Shown one piece after another: positions 11,197-21,326 of a stretch of 64,000 nucleotides of DNA; position 1 is the first letter of the stretch; each line of letters begins with the position of its first letter. A model generated the notes under the pieces. That model was not told the DNA's origin. It saw nothing but the letters and a program-made list of their open reading frames with translations, and did no database searches. The stretch covers positions 1,302,001-1,366,000 of the forward strand of contig NZ_JBBHKA010000001.1 in NCBI RefSeq assembly GCF_037572775.1. Reading direction: 5' to 3'. Made by a program: the position numbers and the translations under genes. This DNA is from Ramlibacter sp. PS4R-6 (GTDB lineage: Bacteria; Pseudomonadota; Gammaproteobacteria; Burkholderiales; Burkholderiaceae_C).

Positions 11197-11796
11197 ATGA
11201 GTGACACCCCCATGGACGCCAGCAAGCGGACCTGGCTGATCGCGTCCAGCTGCGTCGGTGCCGTCGGCGCGGCCTTCACGGCCGTCCCGTTCGTGAGCAG
11301 CTTCGAGCCGTCGGAGCGCGCGAAAGCCGCCGGCGCTCCCGTGGAAGTGGACATCTCGGCGCTGCAGCCGGGCGAGAAGATGACCGTGGAATGGCGCGGC
11401 AAGCCCGTGTGGATCGTCAAGCGCACCCAGGAGCAGGTCGCCACGCTGGCCAAGCACGACGGCGAGCTGGCCGACCCCCAGTCCAAGCGCAGCCCCGATG
11501 ACCTGACCCCGGTGTACGCCCGCAACGAGGGCCGCTCGATCAAGCCCGACCTGCTGGTGGTGGTGGGCATCTGCTCGCACCTGGGCTGCTCGCCCACCGA
11601 CCGCTTCAAGGCCGGCGCGCAGCCCTCGCTGCCGGACGACTGGCCCGGCGGGTTCCTGTGCCCCTGCCACGGCTCGACCTTCGACATGGCCGGCCGCGTG
11701 TTCAAGAACAAGCCCGCCCCGGACAACCTCGAAGTGCCGCCGCACACCTACCTGTCCGAAACCCGCCTGCTGATCGGCGAAGACAAGAAGGCGTAA
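11197..11796 (+). CDS. petA: Ubiquinol-cytochrome c reductase, Rieske iron-sulfur subunit
   Basis: This 199-residue Rieske protein of the bc1 complex moves electrons from ubiquinol to cytochrome c1. The [2Fe-2S] ligands are in C-S-H-L-G-C near residues 127-132 and C-P-C-H-G-S-T-F-D near residues 153-161. One N-terminal membrane helix (residues 17-35) follows a short D-A-S-K-R-T-W segment; the strict Tat twin arginine is not seen (K-R instead). It is the first gene of petABC, with a good promoter upstream. Confidence 0.97.
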   Translation: MSDTPMDASKRTWLIASSCVGAVGAAFTAVPFVSSFEPSERAKAAGAPVEVDISALQPGEKMTVEWRGKPVWIVKRTQEQVATLAKHDGELADPQSKRSPDDLTPVYARNEGRSIKPDLLVVVGICSHLGCSPTDRFKAGAQPSLPDDWPGGFLCPCHGSTFDMAGRVFKNKPAPDNLEVPPHTYLSETRLLIGEDKKA

Positions 11797-11806
11797 GGGG
11801 ACGGAC

Positions 11807-13246
11807 ATGGCCGAATTCAAGGAAATCTCCCCCAACGCCTCCGCCGTCGCGAAGGTGAACAACTGGTTCGAGAACCGGTTCCCGTTCGCGTACACGATGT
11901 ACCGCGACCACATGTCGGAGTACTACGCGCCGAAGAACTTCAACTTCTGGTACTTCTTCGGCTCGCTGGCGATGCTGGTGCTGGTCATCCAGATCGTCAC
12001 CGGCATCTTCCTGGTGATGCACTACAAGCCCGACGCCGCCAAGGCCTTCGAGTCGGTCGAGTACATCATGCGCGACGTGCCGTGGGGCTGGCTCATTCGC
12101 TACATGCACTCGACGGGCGCCTCGGCGTTCTTCATCGTCGTGTACCTGCACATGTACCGCGGCCTCATCTACGGCAGCTTCCGCAAGCCGCGCGAGCTGG
12201 TGTGGATCTTCGGCTGCGCGATCTTCCTGACGCTGATGGCCGAAGCCTTCATGGGCTACCTGCTGCCCTGGGGCCAGATGTCCTACTGGGGCGCGCAGGT
12301 CATCATCAACCTGTTCTCCGCCATCCCGTTCATCGGCCCCGACCTGTCCACCTGGATCCGCGGCGACTACGTGGTGGGCGACGCCACGCTCAACCGCTTC
12401 TTCAGCTTCCACGTGATCGCGGTGCCGCTGGTGCTGCTCGGCCTGGTGGCCGCGCACATCCTGGCGCTGCACGACGTCGGCTCCAACAACCCGGACGGCG
12501 TGGAGATCAAGGCCGGCCCGAAGGACGCCAACGGCAAGCCGGTGGACGGCATCCCCTTCCACCCGTACTACACGGTGCACGACACGCTCGGCGTCGCGGT
12601 GTTCCTGATGGTCTTCACGGCCATCATCTTCTTCGCGCCCGAGGGCGGCGGCTACTTCCTGGAGTACAACAACTTCATCCCGGCCGACCCGCTGAAGACG
12701 CCCGCGCACATCGCGCCGGTCTGGTACTTCACGCCGTACTACTCCATGCTGCGCGCGATCACGACGCAGATGATGTACGTGCTGTCGGCCATCGTCGTCG
12801 TCTCGGTGGCCTGGGTGTTCGTCAAGGGCCGCGCGCCGTCGTTCGTGAAGATGGTGCTGGCCGGCATCACGCTGGTCGTGCTGTGGCTGTTCGGCGCCTT
12901 CGCCTTCACCGGCGTGCAGTGGCTGTCGGGCATCGACCCCAAGTTCTGGGGCGTGGTCGTGATGGGCGGCGCCGTCATCATCCTGTTCTTCCTGCCGTGG
13001 CTCGACGCGAGCCCCGCCAAGTCGATCCGCTACCGTCCGGGCTGGCACAAGTGGGCCTACGGCGTGTTCGTCGTGGTCTTCCTCATCCTCGGCTACCTCG
13101 GCACCCAGCCGCCGTCGCCCATGGGGCAGCTCATCTCGCAGATCGGCACGCTGTTCTACTTCGGCTTCTTCCTGCTGATGCCGTGGTGGACGAAGCTGGG
13201 CGAATTCAAGCCCGTGCCCGAGCGCATCAACTTCGTGGCGCACTGA
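11807..13246 (+). CDS. petB: Cytochrome b of the bc1 complex
   Basis: This 479-residue cytochrome b carries hemes bL and bH and the quinol sites. Four heme-ligand histidines lie in H-S-T-G-A-S near residue 100, the Y-L-H-M-Y-R-G following it, and H-V-I-A-V-P with L-V-A-A-H-I-L near residues 202-217. The Qo motif reads P-V-W-Y rather than P-E-W-Y, a known variant in beta- and gammaproteobacteria. It is a fused full-length b subunit, not the split b6/subunit IV form. It is 10 bases after petA. Confidence 0.97.
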   Translation: MAEFKEISPNASAVAKVNNWFENRFPFAYTMYRDHMSEYYAPKNFNFWYFFGSLAMLVLVIQIVTGIFLVMHYKPDAAKAFESVEYIMRDVPWGWLIRYMHSTGASAFFIVVYLHMYRGLIYGSFRKPRELVWIFGCAIFLTLMAEAFMGYLLPWGQMSYWGAQVIINLFSAIPFIGPDLSTWIRGDYVVGDATLNRFFSFHVIAVPLVLLGLVAAHILALHDVGSNNPDGVEIKAGPKDANGKPVDGIPFHPYYTVHDTLGVAVFLMVFTAIIFFAPEGGGYFLEYNNFIPADPLKTPAHIAPVWYFTPYYSMLRAITTQMMYVLSAIVVVSVAWVFVKGRAPSFVKMVLAGITLVVLWLFGAFAFTGVQWLSGIDPKFWGVVVMGGAVIILFFLPWLDASPAKSIRYRPGWHKWAYGVFVVVFLILGYLGTQPPSPMGQLISQIGTLFYFGFFLLMPWWTKLGEFKPVPERINFVAH

Positions 13247-13263
13247 GCGGGAGAACAGACCAA

Positions 13264-14022
13264 ATGAAGAAGATCCTCCTCGCGCTCCTCGCATCGCTGG
13301 CCCTGGCGGGCACCGCGCTCGCCAGCGAAGGCGGCGACCATGCCTGGGACAAGGCGCCCAACAGCCAGAACGACCTGACGTCGCTGCAGAACGGCGCCAA
13401 GCTGTTCGTCAACTACTGCCTGAACTGCCACTCGGCCGCCTACATGCGCTACAACCGCCTGAAGGACATCGGCCTGACGGAGCAGCAGATCAAGGACAAC
13501 CTGCTCTTCGGCAGCGCCAAGGTCGGCGACACCATGAAGGCCGCCATCGACCCCAAGCAGGCCAAGGACTGGTTCGGTGGCGTGCCGCCCGACCTGACGC
13601 TGGTGGCCCGCTCGCGCGCCGGCCACGGCGGCACGGGCGCCGATTACCTGTACACCTACATGCGCACCTTCTACCGCGACCCGTCGCGGCCGACGGGCTG
13701 GAACAACCTGCTCTTCCCCAACGTGGGCATGCCCCACGTGATGTGGCAGCTGCAGGGCGAGCGCGAGCCCCAGTTCGAGGAGCGCGAGATCCACGGCCAC
13801 AAGGCCCGTGTCTTCACGAGCTGGAAGCAGGTCGCGCCCGGTTCGATGACCTCGACCGAGTACGACCAGGCCGTCGGCGACCTCGTGAACTACCTGCAAT
13901 GGATGGCCGAGCCGGCCCAGAACTCGCGCGTCCGCGTCGGCGTGTGGGTGCTGCTGTTTCTCGTGGTCTTCACGGTCATGGCCTGGCTGCTGAACGCCTC
14001 CTACTGGAAAACCGTCAAATAG
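13264..14022 (+). CDS. petC: Cytochrome c1 of the bc1 complex
   Basis: This 252-residue cytochrome c1 begins with a cleavable signal peptide (residues 1-21, ending A-L-A-S). The heme-binding C-L-N-C-H-S lies near residue 57, and the distal methionine ligand is probably in N-V-G-M-P-H near residue 157. A C-terminal membrane anchor spans about residues 226-245. ATG 13264 starts 17 bases after petB. A hairpin with T-run follows, so it closes the operon. Confidence 0.97.
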   Translation: MKKILLALLASLALAGTALASEGGDHAWDKAPNSQNDLTSLQNGAKLFVNYCLNCHSAAYMRYNRLKDIGLTEQQIKDNLLFGSAKVGDTMKAAIDPKQAKDWFGGVPPDLTLVARSRAGHGGTGADYLYTYMRTFYRDPSRPTGWNNLLFPNVGMPHVMWQLQGEREPQFEEREIHGHKARVFTSWKQVAPGSMTSTEYDQAVGDLVNYLQWMAEPAQNSRVRVGVWVLLFLVVFTVMAWLLNASYWKTVK

Positions 14023-14042
14023 ACCCCAACTCCAGGAGCGCG

Positions 14043-14071
14043 CGCGCCCGGGCCTGCCCGGGCCGCGTTTT
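14043..14071 (+). terminator. Rho-independent terminator after petC
   Basis: GCCCGGGC repeats as a perfect eight-base stem (14046-14053 with 14056-14063), extended by flanking CG pairs and followed by TTTT at 14068-14071. It separates petABC from sspA. Confidence 0.7.
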
Positions 14072-14094
14072 CCATTTGTGAAGGAACCAACACC

Positions 14095-14706
14095 ATGATG
14101 GTCCTGTACTCCGGTACCACCTGCCCGTTTTCGCACCGCTGCCGCTTCGTCCTGTTCGAGAAGGGCATGGACTTCGAGATCCGCGACGTCGACCTGTACA
14201 ACAAGCCCGAGGACATCAACGTGATGAACCCCTACGGGCAGGTGCCGATCCTGGTCGAGCGTGACCTGATCCTGTACGAGTCGAACATCATCAACGAGTA
14301 CATCGACGAGCGCTTCCCGCATCCGCAGCTCATGCCGGGCGATCCGGTGGACCGCGCGCGCGTGCGCCTGTTCCTCCTCAACTTCGAGAAGGAGCTGTTC
14401 GTCCACGTGAGCACGCTCGAGTCGCGCGCCGCCAAGGCGAACGAGAAGGCGCTGGAGAAGGCCCGCACGCACATCCGCGACCGCCTCACGCAGCTGGCCC
14501 CGGTGTTCCTCAAGAACAAGTACATGCTCGGCGAGAATTTCTCGATGCTCGACGTCGCCATCGCGCCGCTGCTGTGGCGCCTGGACTACTATGGCATCGA
14601 GCTCTCGAAGAACGCGGCGCCGCTGCTCAAGTACGCCGAGCGCATCTTCTCTCGTCCCGCCTACATCGAGGCGCTCACGCCTTCCGAAAAGGTGATGCGC
14701 AAGTAA
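14095..14706 (+). CDS. sspA: Stringent starvation protein A (GST fold)
   Basis: This 203-residue SspA has a thioredoxin-like N-terminal GST domain (Y-S-G-T-T-C-P-F-S-H-R-C-R-F, residues 4-17) and an all-helical C-terminal domain. SspA binds RNA polymerase and acts in starvation and acid tolerance; it is not a classic glutathione transferase. A GAAGGA Shine-Dalgarno precedes ATG 14095. sspB follows 13 bases after the stop, the standard pair. Confidence 0.92.
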   Translation: MMVLYSGTTCPFSHRCRFVLFEKGMDFEIRDVDLYNKPEDINVMNPYGQVPILVERDLILYESNIINEYIDERFPHPQLMPGDPVDRARVRLFLLNFEKELFVHVSTLESRAAKANEKALEKARTHIRDRLTQLAPVFLKNKYMLGENFSMLDVAIAPLLWRLDYYGIELSKNAAPLLKYAERIFSRPAYIEALTPSEKVMRK

Positions 14707-14719
14707 GCTTGCGAGATCG

Positions 14720-15226
14720 ATGAACGCCCTGGAATCGACGTCGACCCGGCCGTACCTGATCCGAGCCCTCTACGACTGGTGCACGGACAACGGCCTCACG
14801 CCCTACGTGGCGGTGCTGGTCGACGACACGGTGCAGGTGCCGCGCGAGTACGTGAAGAACGGCGAGATCGTCCTGAACATCTCGTTCGACGCGACGTCGT
14901 CGCTCAAGCTGGGCAACGACTTCATCGAGTTCAAGGCGCGCTTCGCGGGCACCGCCCGCGACATCATGGTGCCGGTCAACCGCGTGATCGCGATCTACGC
15001 GCGCGAGAACGGCCAGGGCATGGCCTTTCCCGTGCCGGTGCCCGGCGGCGCGGCGCAGGAGCCCGCAGGCAAGTCGCCACTGAGCAGCGTGCCCGCGGCG
15101 GGCGGGGGCGACGAGGACGGCAAGGTCGTCCAGCTCGTGAACCCCGAGAACGGCGAGGGCACACCCGAAGGCGAGCCGCCCCGGCCGCCCAGCGGCCCGC
15201 GCCCCGCGCTCAAGCGCGTGAAGTGA
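14720..15226 (+). CDS. sspB: ClpXP protease specificity-enhancing factor
   Basis: This 168-residue adaptor delivers ssrA-tagged proteins to ClpXP. The dimer and tag-binding core (residues 1-105) starts with S-T-R-P-Y-L-I-R-A-L-Y-D-W-C and includes the conserved F-x-A-R-F-x-G segment. A glycine- and proline-rich linker leads to a basic tail ending A-L-K-R-V-K, the short ClpX-docking peptide of the family. It is the second gene of the sspAB pair. Confidence 0.94.
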   Translation: MNALESTSTRPYLIRALYDWCTDNGLTPYVAVLVDDTVQVPREYVKNGEIVLNISFDATSSLKLGNDFIEFKARFAGTARDIMVPVNRVIAIYARENGQGMAFPVPVPGGAAQEPAGKSPLSSVPAAGGGDEDGKVVQLVNPENGEGTPEGEPPRPPSGPRPALKRVK

Positions 15227-15258
15227 CGCGGGTCATCCTCCGCTCAGGCACGCGCGCC

Positions 15259-15264
15259 TAGAAT
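15259..15264 (+). promoter_or_regulatory. -10 box of the tRNA-Thr promoter
   Basis: TAGAAT lies 16 bases before the mature 5' end of the tRNA, so transcription would begin about ten bases upstream of it. No clear -35 is seen. Confidence 0.5.
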
Positions 15265-15280
15265 CGCCAGCGCAAGCCCC

Positions 15281-15355
15281 GCCGATTTAGCTCAGGGGTA
15301 GAGCAACCGCCTTGTAAGCGGTAGGTCGTCAGTTCGAATCCGACAATCGGCACCA
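15281..15355 (+). tRNA. tRNA-Thr (anticodon UGU)
   Basis: The 75-base gene folds as a full cloverleaf: acceptor GCCGATT/AATCGGC, D stem GCTC/GAGC, anticodon stem ACCGC/GCGGT with loop CTTGTAA, and a T arm around TTCGAAT. The anticodon TGT reads ACA (threonine). One A-C mismatch is seen in the T stem. The CCA end is encoded (15353-15355). Confidence 0.95.
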
Positions 15356-15372
15356 ACCTCGAAGCGCCCGCG

Positions 15373-15732
15373 ATGAAATCCCTTCCCCTCGCCTTCGCCA
15401 CCCTGGCCCTCGCCGGCTGCGGTGCCCTGCAGCAAGCCGGCTACGGCTCGTGGCTCGACCACATCGGCGAGCAGCGCCGGGCCGCGTACCCGCTGTCCCC
15501 CGACGAAAACCGGGCCCTGCAGGCCAAGGCGGGCGCCCTGCGCGCCCGCGGCGACGCCATCCGCGCCAAGCTCGCCACGGAGCCGGACCGCGTGCAGCGC
15601 ATTGCATACATGCGCCAGCTCGTGAAGGTGGGGGACGACCTGCGCCCGGTCGAGAAGGTGCTGCGCGAAGGGGGCACGGACGAAGCCCCCGGCTTCCACA
15701 CCCCCGGCACCGGCCAGATGGGCGGCATGTAA
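15373..15732 (+). CDS. Small putative lipoprotein
   Basis: This is a 119-residue protein of unknown function. Its short signal peptide ends in the lipobox L-A-L-A-G-C (cysteine 17), so it should be lipid-anchored. The rest is helical and charged, and it ends in a G-x-G-Q-M-G-G-M tail. It begins 17 bases after the tRNA and may share its transcript. It converges with the DUF721 gene, whose stop lies eight bases beyond its own. No family was recognised. Confidence 0.75.
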   Translation: MKSLPLAFATLALAGCGALQQAGYGSWLDHIGEQRRAAYPLSPDENRALQAKAGALRARGDAIRAKLATEPDRVQRIAYMRQLVKVGDDLRPVEKVLREGGTDEAPGFHTPGTGQMGGM

Positions 15733-15739
15733 CGGAAGC

Positions 15740-16057
15740 TTACTTTCCGCCTATTTGGACCTTCAGGCGAATTGAGGTAACCTGCCACCCCCGGCGTTGT
15801 AGCTCAGCAGTCAGAGCAGGCAAGACCTGCCTCAGCTTCGCCGCCGCGGCGCTGTTGTCCACCAACAGGCACCAGCCGGCCCCGTCGATGGGCCCGGCTT
15901 TCACGGCGGACCGCAGCGGGCCAGGGATCAGGAACTGAACCGCCTCGAGCCGTTCGCGCGATTCGTGCGCGAGCTGCGCGAGCCTCGCCAGCGTCGGCGC
16001 GTCCTCGCAAGCCTGCAGGATGTCGACGAAACGGCGGGGTGGGGAAGGCGGTGGCAC
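15740..16057 (-). CDS. DUF721 (DciA-like) protein
   Basis: This 105-residue protein is of the DUF721 family. DciA members help load the replicative helicase DnaB in bacteria lacking DnaC, but the short betaproteobacterial forms are not proven to do so. Visible family features are the L-x-x-L-x-x-L helix near residue 20, the basic L-R-x-A-V-K-A-G segment, W-C-L-L-V-D-N-S and the final R-R-G-W-Q-V-T-S-I-R-L-K-V. No ATG is available; a GTG at 16057 was chosen. It is divergent from the M23 peptidase, with only 16 bases between starts. Confidence 0.8.
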   Translation of the reverse strand: MPPPSPPRRFVDILQACEDAPTLARLAQLAHESRERLEAVQFLIPGPLRSAVKAGPIDGAGWCLLVDNSAAAAKLRQVLPALTAELQRRGWQVTSIRLKVQIGGK

Positions 16058-16073
16058 GAGGGGACGAAGCGCA

Positions 16074-17009
16074 GTGCATTTGATTATCACGGATGCGTCG
16101 GTCGCACGAAGCAGGGCCTTGCACCTGAGCGGCCTGAAGCTCGCCGCGGCGCTGGTGACCGCGGCACTCGCGGTGACGCTGTGCGCCGCGGGCCTGTACC
16201 ACTGGGTGTTCCTCAAGGGCGCGCGCGAAGGCTGGCCCGTCATCGGCTCGCTGGTCAAGCTCGTCACCAAGGACGAAGCCGAGCAGCGCGACCGCTTCCT
16301 GCGCGAGAACCTCGATGCCATGGCGCGCCGCGTCGGCGAGATGCAGGCCAAGCTGGTGCAGATCGAAGCGCTCGGCGAGCGTGTCTCGGGCCTGGCCGGC
16401 GTGAACATGGCGGAGTTCCGCGTGGCCGCGGGCCAGGGCGGCATGCTGGTCGAAGGCCGCCCGCTCACCATGCAGGAGCTGCAGGCCACGATGGCCGAAC
16501 TCGAGCAGGCCACCGGCAAGCAGGTCGACCTGCTCACGGTGCTGGAGTCGCGCCTCTTCGACCAGAAGGTGCGCGACATGATGCTGCCCACGCAGCTGCC
16601 CGTGTCCGCGGCGCACCTGGGTTCGCATTTCGGCTGGCGCCTCGATCCCTTCACGGGCCGCTCGGCGCTGCACACCGGCCTGGACTTCCAGGCCGAGCCC
16701 GGCACCTCCATCCTCGCGGCCGCGGGCGGCGTCGTCGTGACGCAGGAAGTGCACGCCGCCTACGGCAACATGGTCGAGATCGACCACGGCAACAGCCTCA
16801 TCACGCGCTACGCGCATGCCTCGCAGGTCTTTGTGAAGAAGGGCGACGTGGTCAAGCGCGGGCAGAAGATCGCCGCCGTGGGCACCACCGGCCGCTCGAC
16901 CGGCCCGCACCTGCACTTCGAGGTGCTGGTCGAGGGCGTCCCGCAGGATCCGCACAAGTTCCTGGCCGCCGGCAGCAGCGTGGCCGCGGCGCGCACCGCC
17001 CGCAGGTAA
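16074..17009 (+). CDS. M23 (LytM) family metallopeptidase, membrane-anchored
   Basis: This is a 311-residue protein with an N-terminal membrane helix (residues 21-45), a coiled-coil linker (about residues 60-180) and a C-terminal LytM domain (about 190-300). The zinc and catalytic residues appear in H-T-G-L-D-F and H-L-H-F-E-V. Such proteins cut peptidoglycan cross-links or, if inactive, activate amidases; the intact motifs favour an active enzyme. The start is a GTG giving V-H-L-I-I-T-D-A, matching homologues. Confidence 0.88.
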   Translation: MHLIITDASVARSRALHLSGLKLAAALVTAALAVTLCAAGLYHWVFLKGAREGWPVIGSLVKLVTKDEAEQRDRFLRENLDAMARRVGEMQAKLVQIEALGERVSGLAGVNMAEFRVAAGQGGMLVEGRPLTMQELQATMAELEQATGKQVDLLTVLESRLFDQKVRDMMLPTQLPVSAAHLGSHFGWRLDPFTGRSALHTGLDFQAEPGTSILAAAGGVVVTQEVHAAYGNMVEIDHGNSLITRYAHASQVFVKKGDVVKRGQKIAAVGTTGRSTGPHLHFEVLVEGVPQDPHKFLAAGSSVAAARTARR

Positions 17010-17012
17010 AAT
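17007..17012 (+). promoter_or_regulatory. Candidate -10 box of a secA promoter
   Basis: TAAAAT (five of six) overlaps the stop codon of the M23 gene and lies 108 bases before secA. It would give a leader of about 100 bases that includes the hairpin at 17024-17055. Confidence 0.4.
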
Positions 17013-17023
17013 CCGGCACTTTG

Positions 17024-17055
17024 CCGCCGCGGGCTTGCTTTGGCCCGCCGCGGCC
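17024..17055 (+). other. GC-rich hairpin in the secA leader
   Basis: GCCGCGGGC pairs with GCCCGCCGCGGC across an eight-base loop, leaving a three-base bulge. No T-run follows, so it is either a weak terminator for the M23 gene or a structure in the secA 5' leader. Confidence 0.4.
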
Positions 17056-17120
17056 CCATCTCTTCCAGAGAGCGAAAAACCGCCCACCGCCGGGCGCGGC
17101 ACCGGCCGCGTCCCACCTCC

Positions 17121-19883
<2,763 letters not shown>

Positions 19884-19910
19884 CGCGCGCTTCGTTGCCC
19901 GCCCCCTGCA

Positions 19911-19939
19911 AAGGCCCACCCCGGTGGGCCTTTCTTATT
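19911..19939 (+). terminator. Rho-independent terminator after secA
   Basis: AAGGCCCACC and GGTGGGCCTT form a perfect ten-base stem around CC, followed by TCTTATT. This is a strong terminator. It also insulates the quorum-sensing gene downstream. Confidence 0.9.
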
Positions 19940-19970
19940 ACGGGCCTGGACGTGATAGCAGATATATGCA

Positions 19971-19983
19971 CGGTTCGGAACCG
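19971..19983. promoter_or_regulatory. 13-bp palindrome upstream of cqsA
   Basis: CGGTTCGGAACCG is a perfect inverted repeat (six-base arms, one central base). It lies two bases upstream of the lux-box-like site, so it may be a second operator of the autoinducer synthase promoter. The binding protein is unknown. Confidence 0.45.
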
Positions 19984-19985
19984 CG

Positions 19986-20005
19986 ACCTGTCAATGTTGA
20001 CAGGG
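19986..20005. promoter_or_regulatory. lux-box-like operator of cqsA
   Basis: ACCTGTCAATGTTGACAGGG has perfect eight-base arms CCTGTCAA/TTGACAGG around TG and fits the lux-box pattern CTG-N10-CAG. The dyad centre lies 42.5 bases upstream of the start predicted from the GATAAC box at 20026, the position of a classic activating lux box that replaces the -35. A LuxR-type protein is encoded 3.7 kb downstream. Confidence 0.65.
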
Positions 20006-20025
20006 GCGCAGCCGCGTGGGCCTTG

Positions 20026-20031
20026 GATAAC
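20026..20031 (+). promoter_or_regulatory. Candidate -10 box of cqsA
   Basis: GATAAC matches TATAAT at four of six bases. It puts the predicted start near 20038 and leaves no canonical -35 at 17 bases, as expected of a promoter that needs an activator at the lux box. Confidence 0.4.
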
Positions 20032-20040
20032 CTCTTCAAT

Positions 20041-20080
20041 GGGACACCGAACTTTCCTTTTCAAACCACAGGTGTGTCCC
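20041..20080 (+). promoter_or_regulatory. 5' leader hairpin ending at the cqsA start codon
   Basis: GGGACAC (20041-20047) pairs perfectly with GTGTCCC (20074-20080), the seven bases just before the ATG, around a 26-base loop. The only purine-rich bases near the start (AGG at 20070-20072) are at the foot of the stem. The structure could occlude ribosome binding, so translation of the synthase may be controlled. Confidence 0.45.
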
Positions 20081-21322
20081 ATGAACGTCGTCGAGATTCC
20101 CCGCGCAGCGCCCCCCGCCGAACCATCCTTGCCACCCGCGCTCGCGCGCCGCATCGAGCGCGAGTTCGCCGCGCGCTGGCGCGACCAGTGGGGCGGCAGG
20201 TTCATCCTGCACGGGCAGCCGCCGCGGGCCGGTGCGGTGCGCCTCGATGGCAACGACTACCTCGCCGTCACCGGGCATCCGGCGATCGTGAACGCACAGA
20301 TCCGGGCGCTGCGCGCCGACACCGAATCGGTGGTGCAGTCGGGCGTGTTCCTGCTGGACCACCACCCGGCGCGGGCGTTCGAGAAGGCGATGGCGGCGTG
20401 GCTCGGGAAGGAGGACGCGTTCCTGTGCCAGTCGGGCTACGCCGCGAACCTCGGGCTGCTGCAGATCATCGCGGACGAGACGACCCCGGTGTACCTCGAC
20501 TCGCTCGCGCACATGTCGTTGTGGGAAGGCGCGCGCGCAGCGAAGGCGCCGGCGCATGCCTTCCGCCACAACGACCCGGTGCACCTCGAAAGGATGATCG
20601 CCACGCATGGCCCCGGCGTGGTCGTGGTCGATTCGGTCTACAGCACGACCGGCGCGCTGTGCCCCTTGCGCGAGATCGTGGAGATCGTGGAACGCACCGG
20701 CAGCATGGTGGTGGTGGACGAATCGCACTCGATGGGCACGCACGGCCCCGCAGGCGCAGGCCTGTGCGCGCAACTGGGGCTCACGCATCGCGTGCACTTC
20801 ATCACCGCGAGCCTGGCAAAAGCGTTCGCGGGGCGTGCGGGGCTGTTCACCGCGCCGGCCTCGATGCGGCACTACATCCAGATCTCGGCCTACCCGAACA
20901 TCTTCAGCTCGTCGCTGCTGCCGCACGAGATCGCGGGCCTGGCCGCCACGCTGGACGTGGTCCGCGCCGCCGATGCGGAACGCGGGCGCCTGCACGCGCA
21001 CACGCGGCGCGTGCGCGAGGCGCTGGCCGACGCCGGCTACCCCATCGCGCACGGCAGCGAACAGATCATCGCGCTGGAAGCCGGCAGCGAACCCGCGGCC
21101 ATGCACCTGCGCGACGTGTTCGAGGAGCGCGGCGTGATCGGCGCGATCTTCTGCGCGCCCGCCACCAGCCGCAACCGCGCGATGCTGCGCCTGACGCTGA
21201 ACGCGGGCCTGACCGGCAGCGAACTGGACCACGTGGAACAGGTGGCACGCGAAGCGGCTTCGCTCCTGCAACCGTGGGACTGGCCGATCGCGCGGCGCCA
21301 GCGCGCGAAGGCCGGGGCGTGA
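20081..21322 (+). CDS. cqsA: Alpha-hydroxyketone autoinducer synthase (CqsA/LqsA/JqsA type)
   Basis: This 413-residue PLP-dependent alpha-oxoamine synthase is predicted to condense an acyl-CoA with an amino-acid-derived substrate to give a CAI-1/LAI-1-type signal. It shows G-N-D-Y-L near residue 50, the gated loop V-F-L-L-D-H-H-P-A-R-A-F-E, V-V-V-D-E-S-H-S-M-G-T-H-G with the cofactor aspartate, and the Schiff-base lysine K247 in TASLAKAFAG. The family also contains BioF and Kbl; adjacency to a CqsS-type kinase and an LqsR-type regulator, and the lack of any bio gene, argue for CqsA. The stop is four bases from that of the convergent regulator gene. Confidence 0.88.
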   Translation: MNVVEIPRAAPPAEPSLPPALARRIEREFAARWRDQWGGRFILHGQPPRAGAVRLDGNDYLAVTGHPAIVNAQIRALRADTESVVQSGVFLLDHHPARAFEKAMAAWLGKEDAFLCQSGYAANLGLLQIIADETTPVYLDSLAHMSLWEGARAAKAPAHAFRHNDPVHLERMIATHGPGVVVVDSVYSTTGALCPLREIVEIVERTGSMVVVDESHSMGTHGPAGAGLCAQLGLTHRVHFITASLAKAFAGRAGLFTAPASMRHYIQISAYPNIFSSSLLPHEIAGLAATLDVVRAADAERGRLHAHTRRVREALADAGYPIAHGSEQIIALEAGSEPAAMHLRDVFEERGVIGAIFCAPATSRNRAMLRLTLNAGLTGSELDHVEQVAREAASLLQPWDWPIARRQRAKAGA

Positions 21323-21326
21323 GCCG

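Noticed and set aside
12646-12770. P-V-W-Y instead of P-E-W-Y in cytochrome b
   Set aside because: This variant is known in beta- and gammaproteobacterial bc1 complexes and is not a defect.
15797-15830. tRNA-like 5' half (GTTGTAGCTCAGCAGTCAG and following bases)
   Set aside because: It resembles a D arm, but no anticodon or T arm follows. The bases are the antisense of conserved codons near the end of the DUF721 protein, so the likeness is chance.
20081-21322. Reading of the PLP enzyme as BioF (biotin synthesis) or Kbl
   Set aside because: No bioA/B/D or tdh gene is near, and a CqsS-type kinase and matching regulator are adjacent in reverse orientation, the standard setting of CqsA-type synthases.
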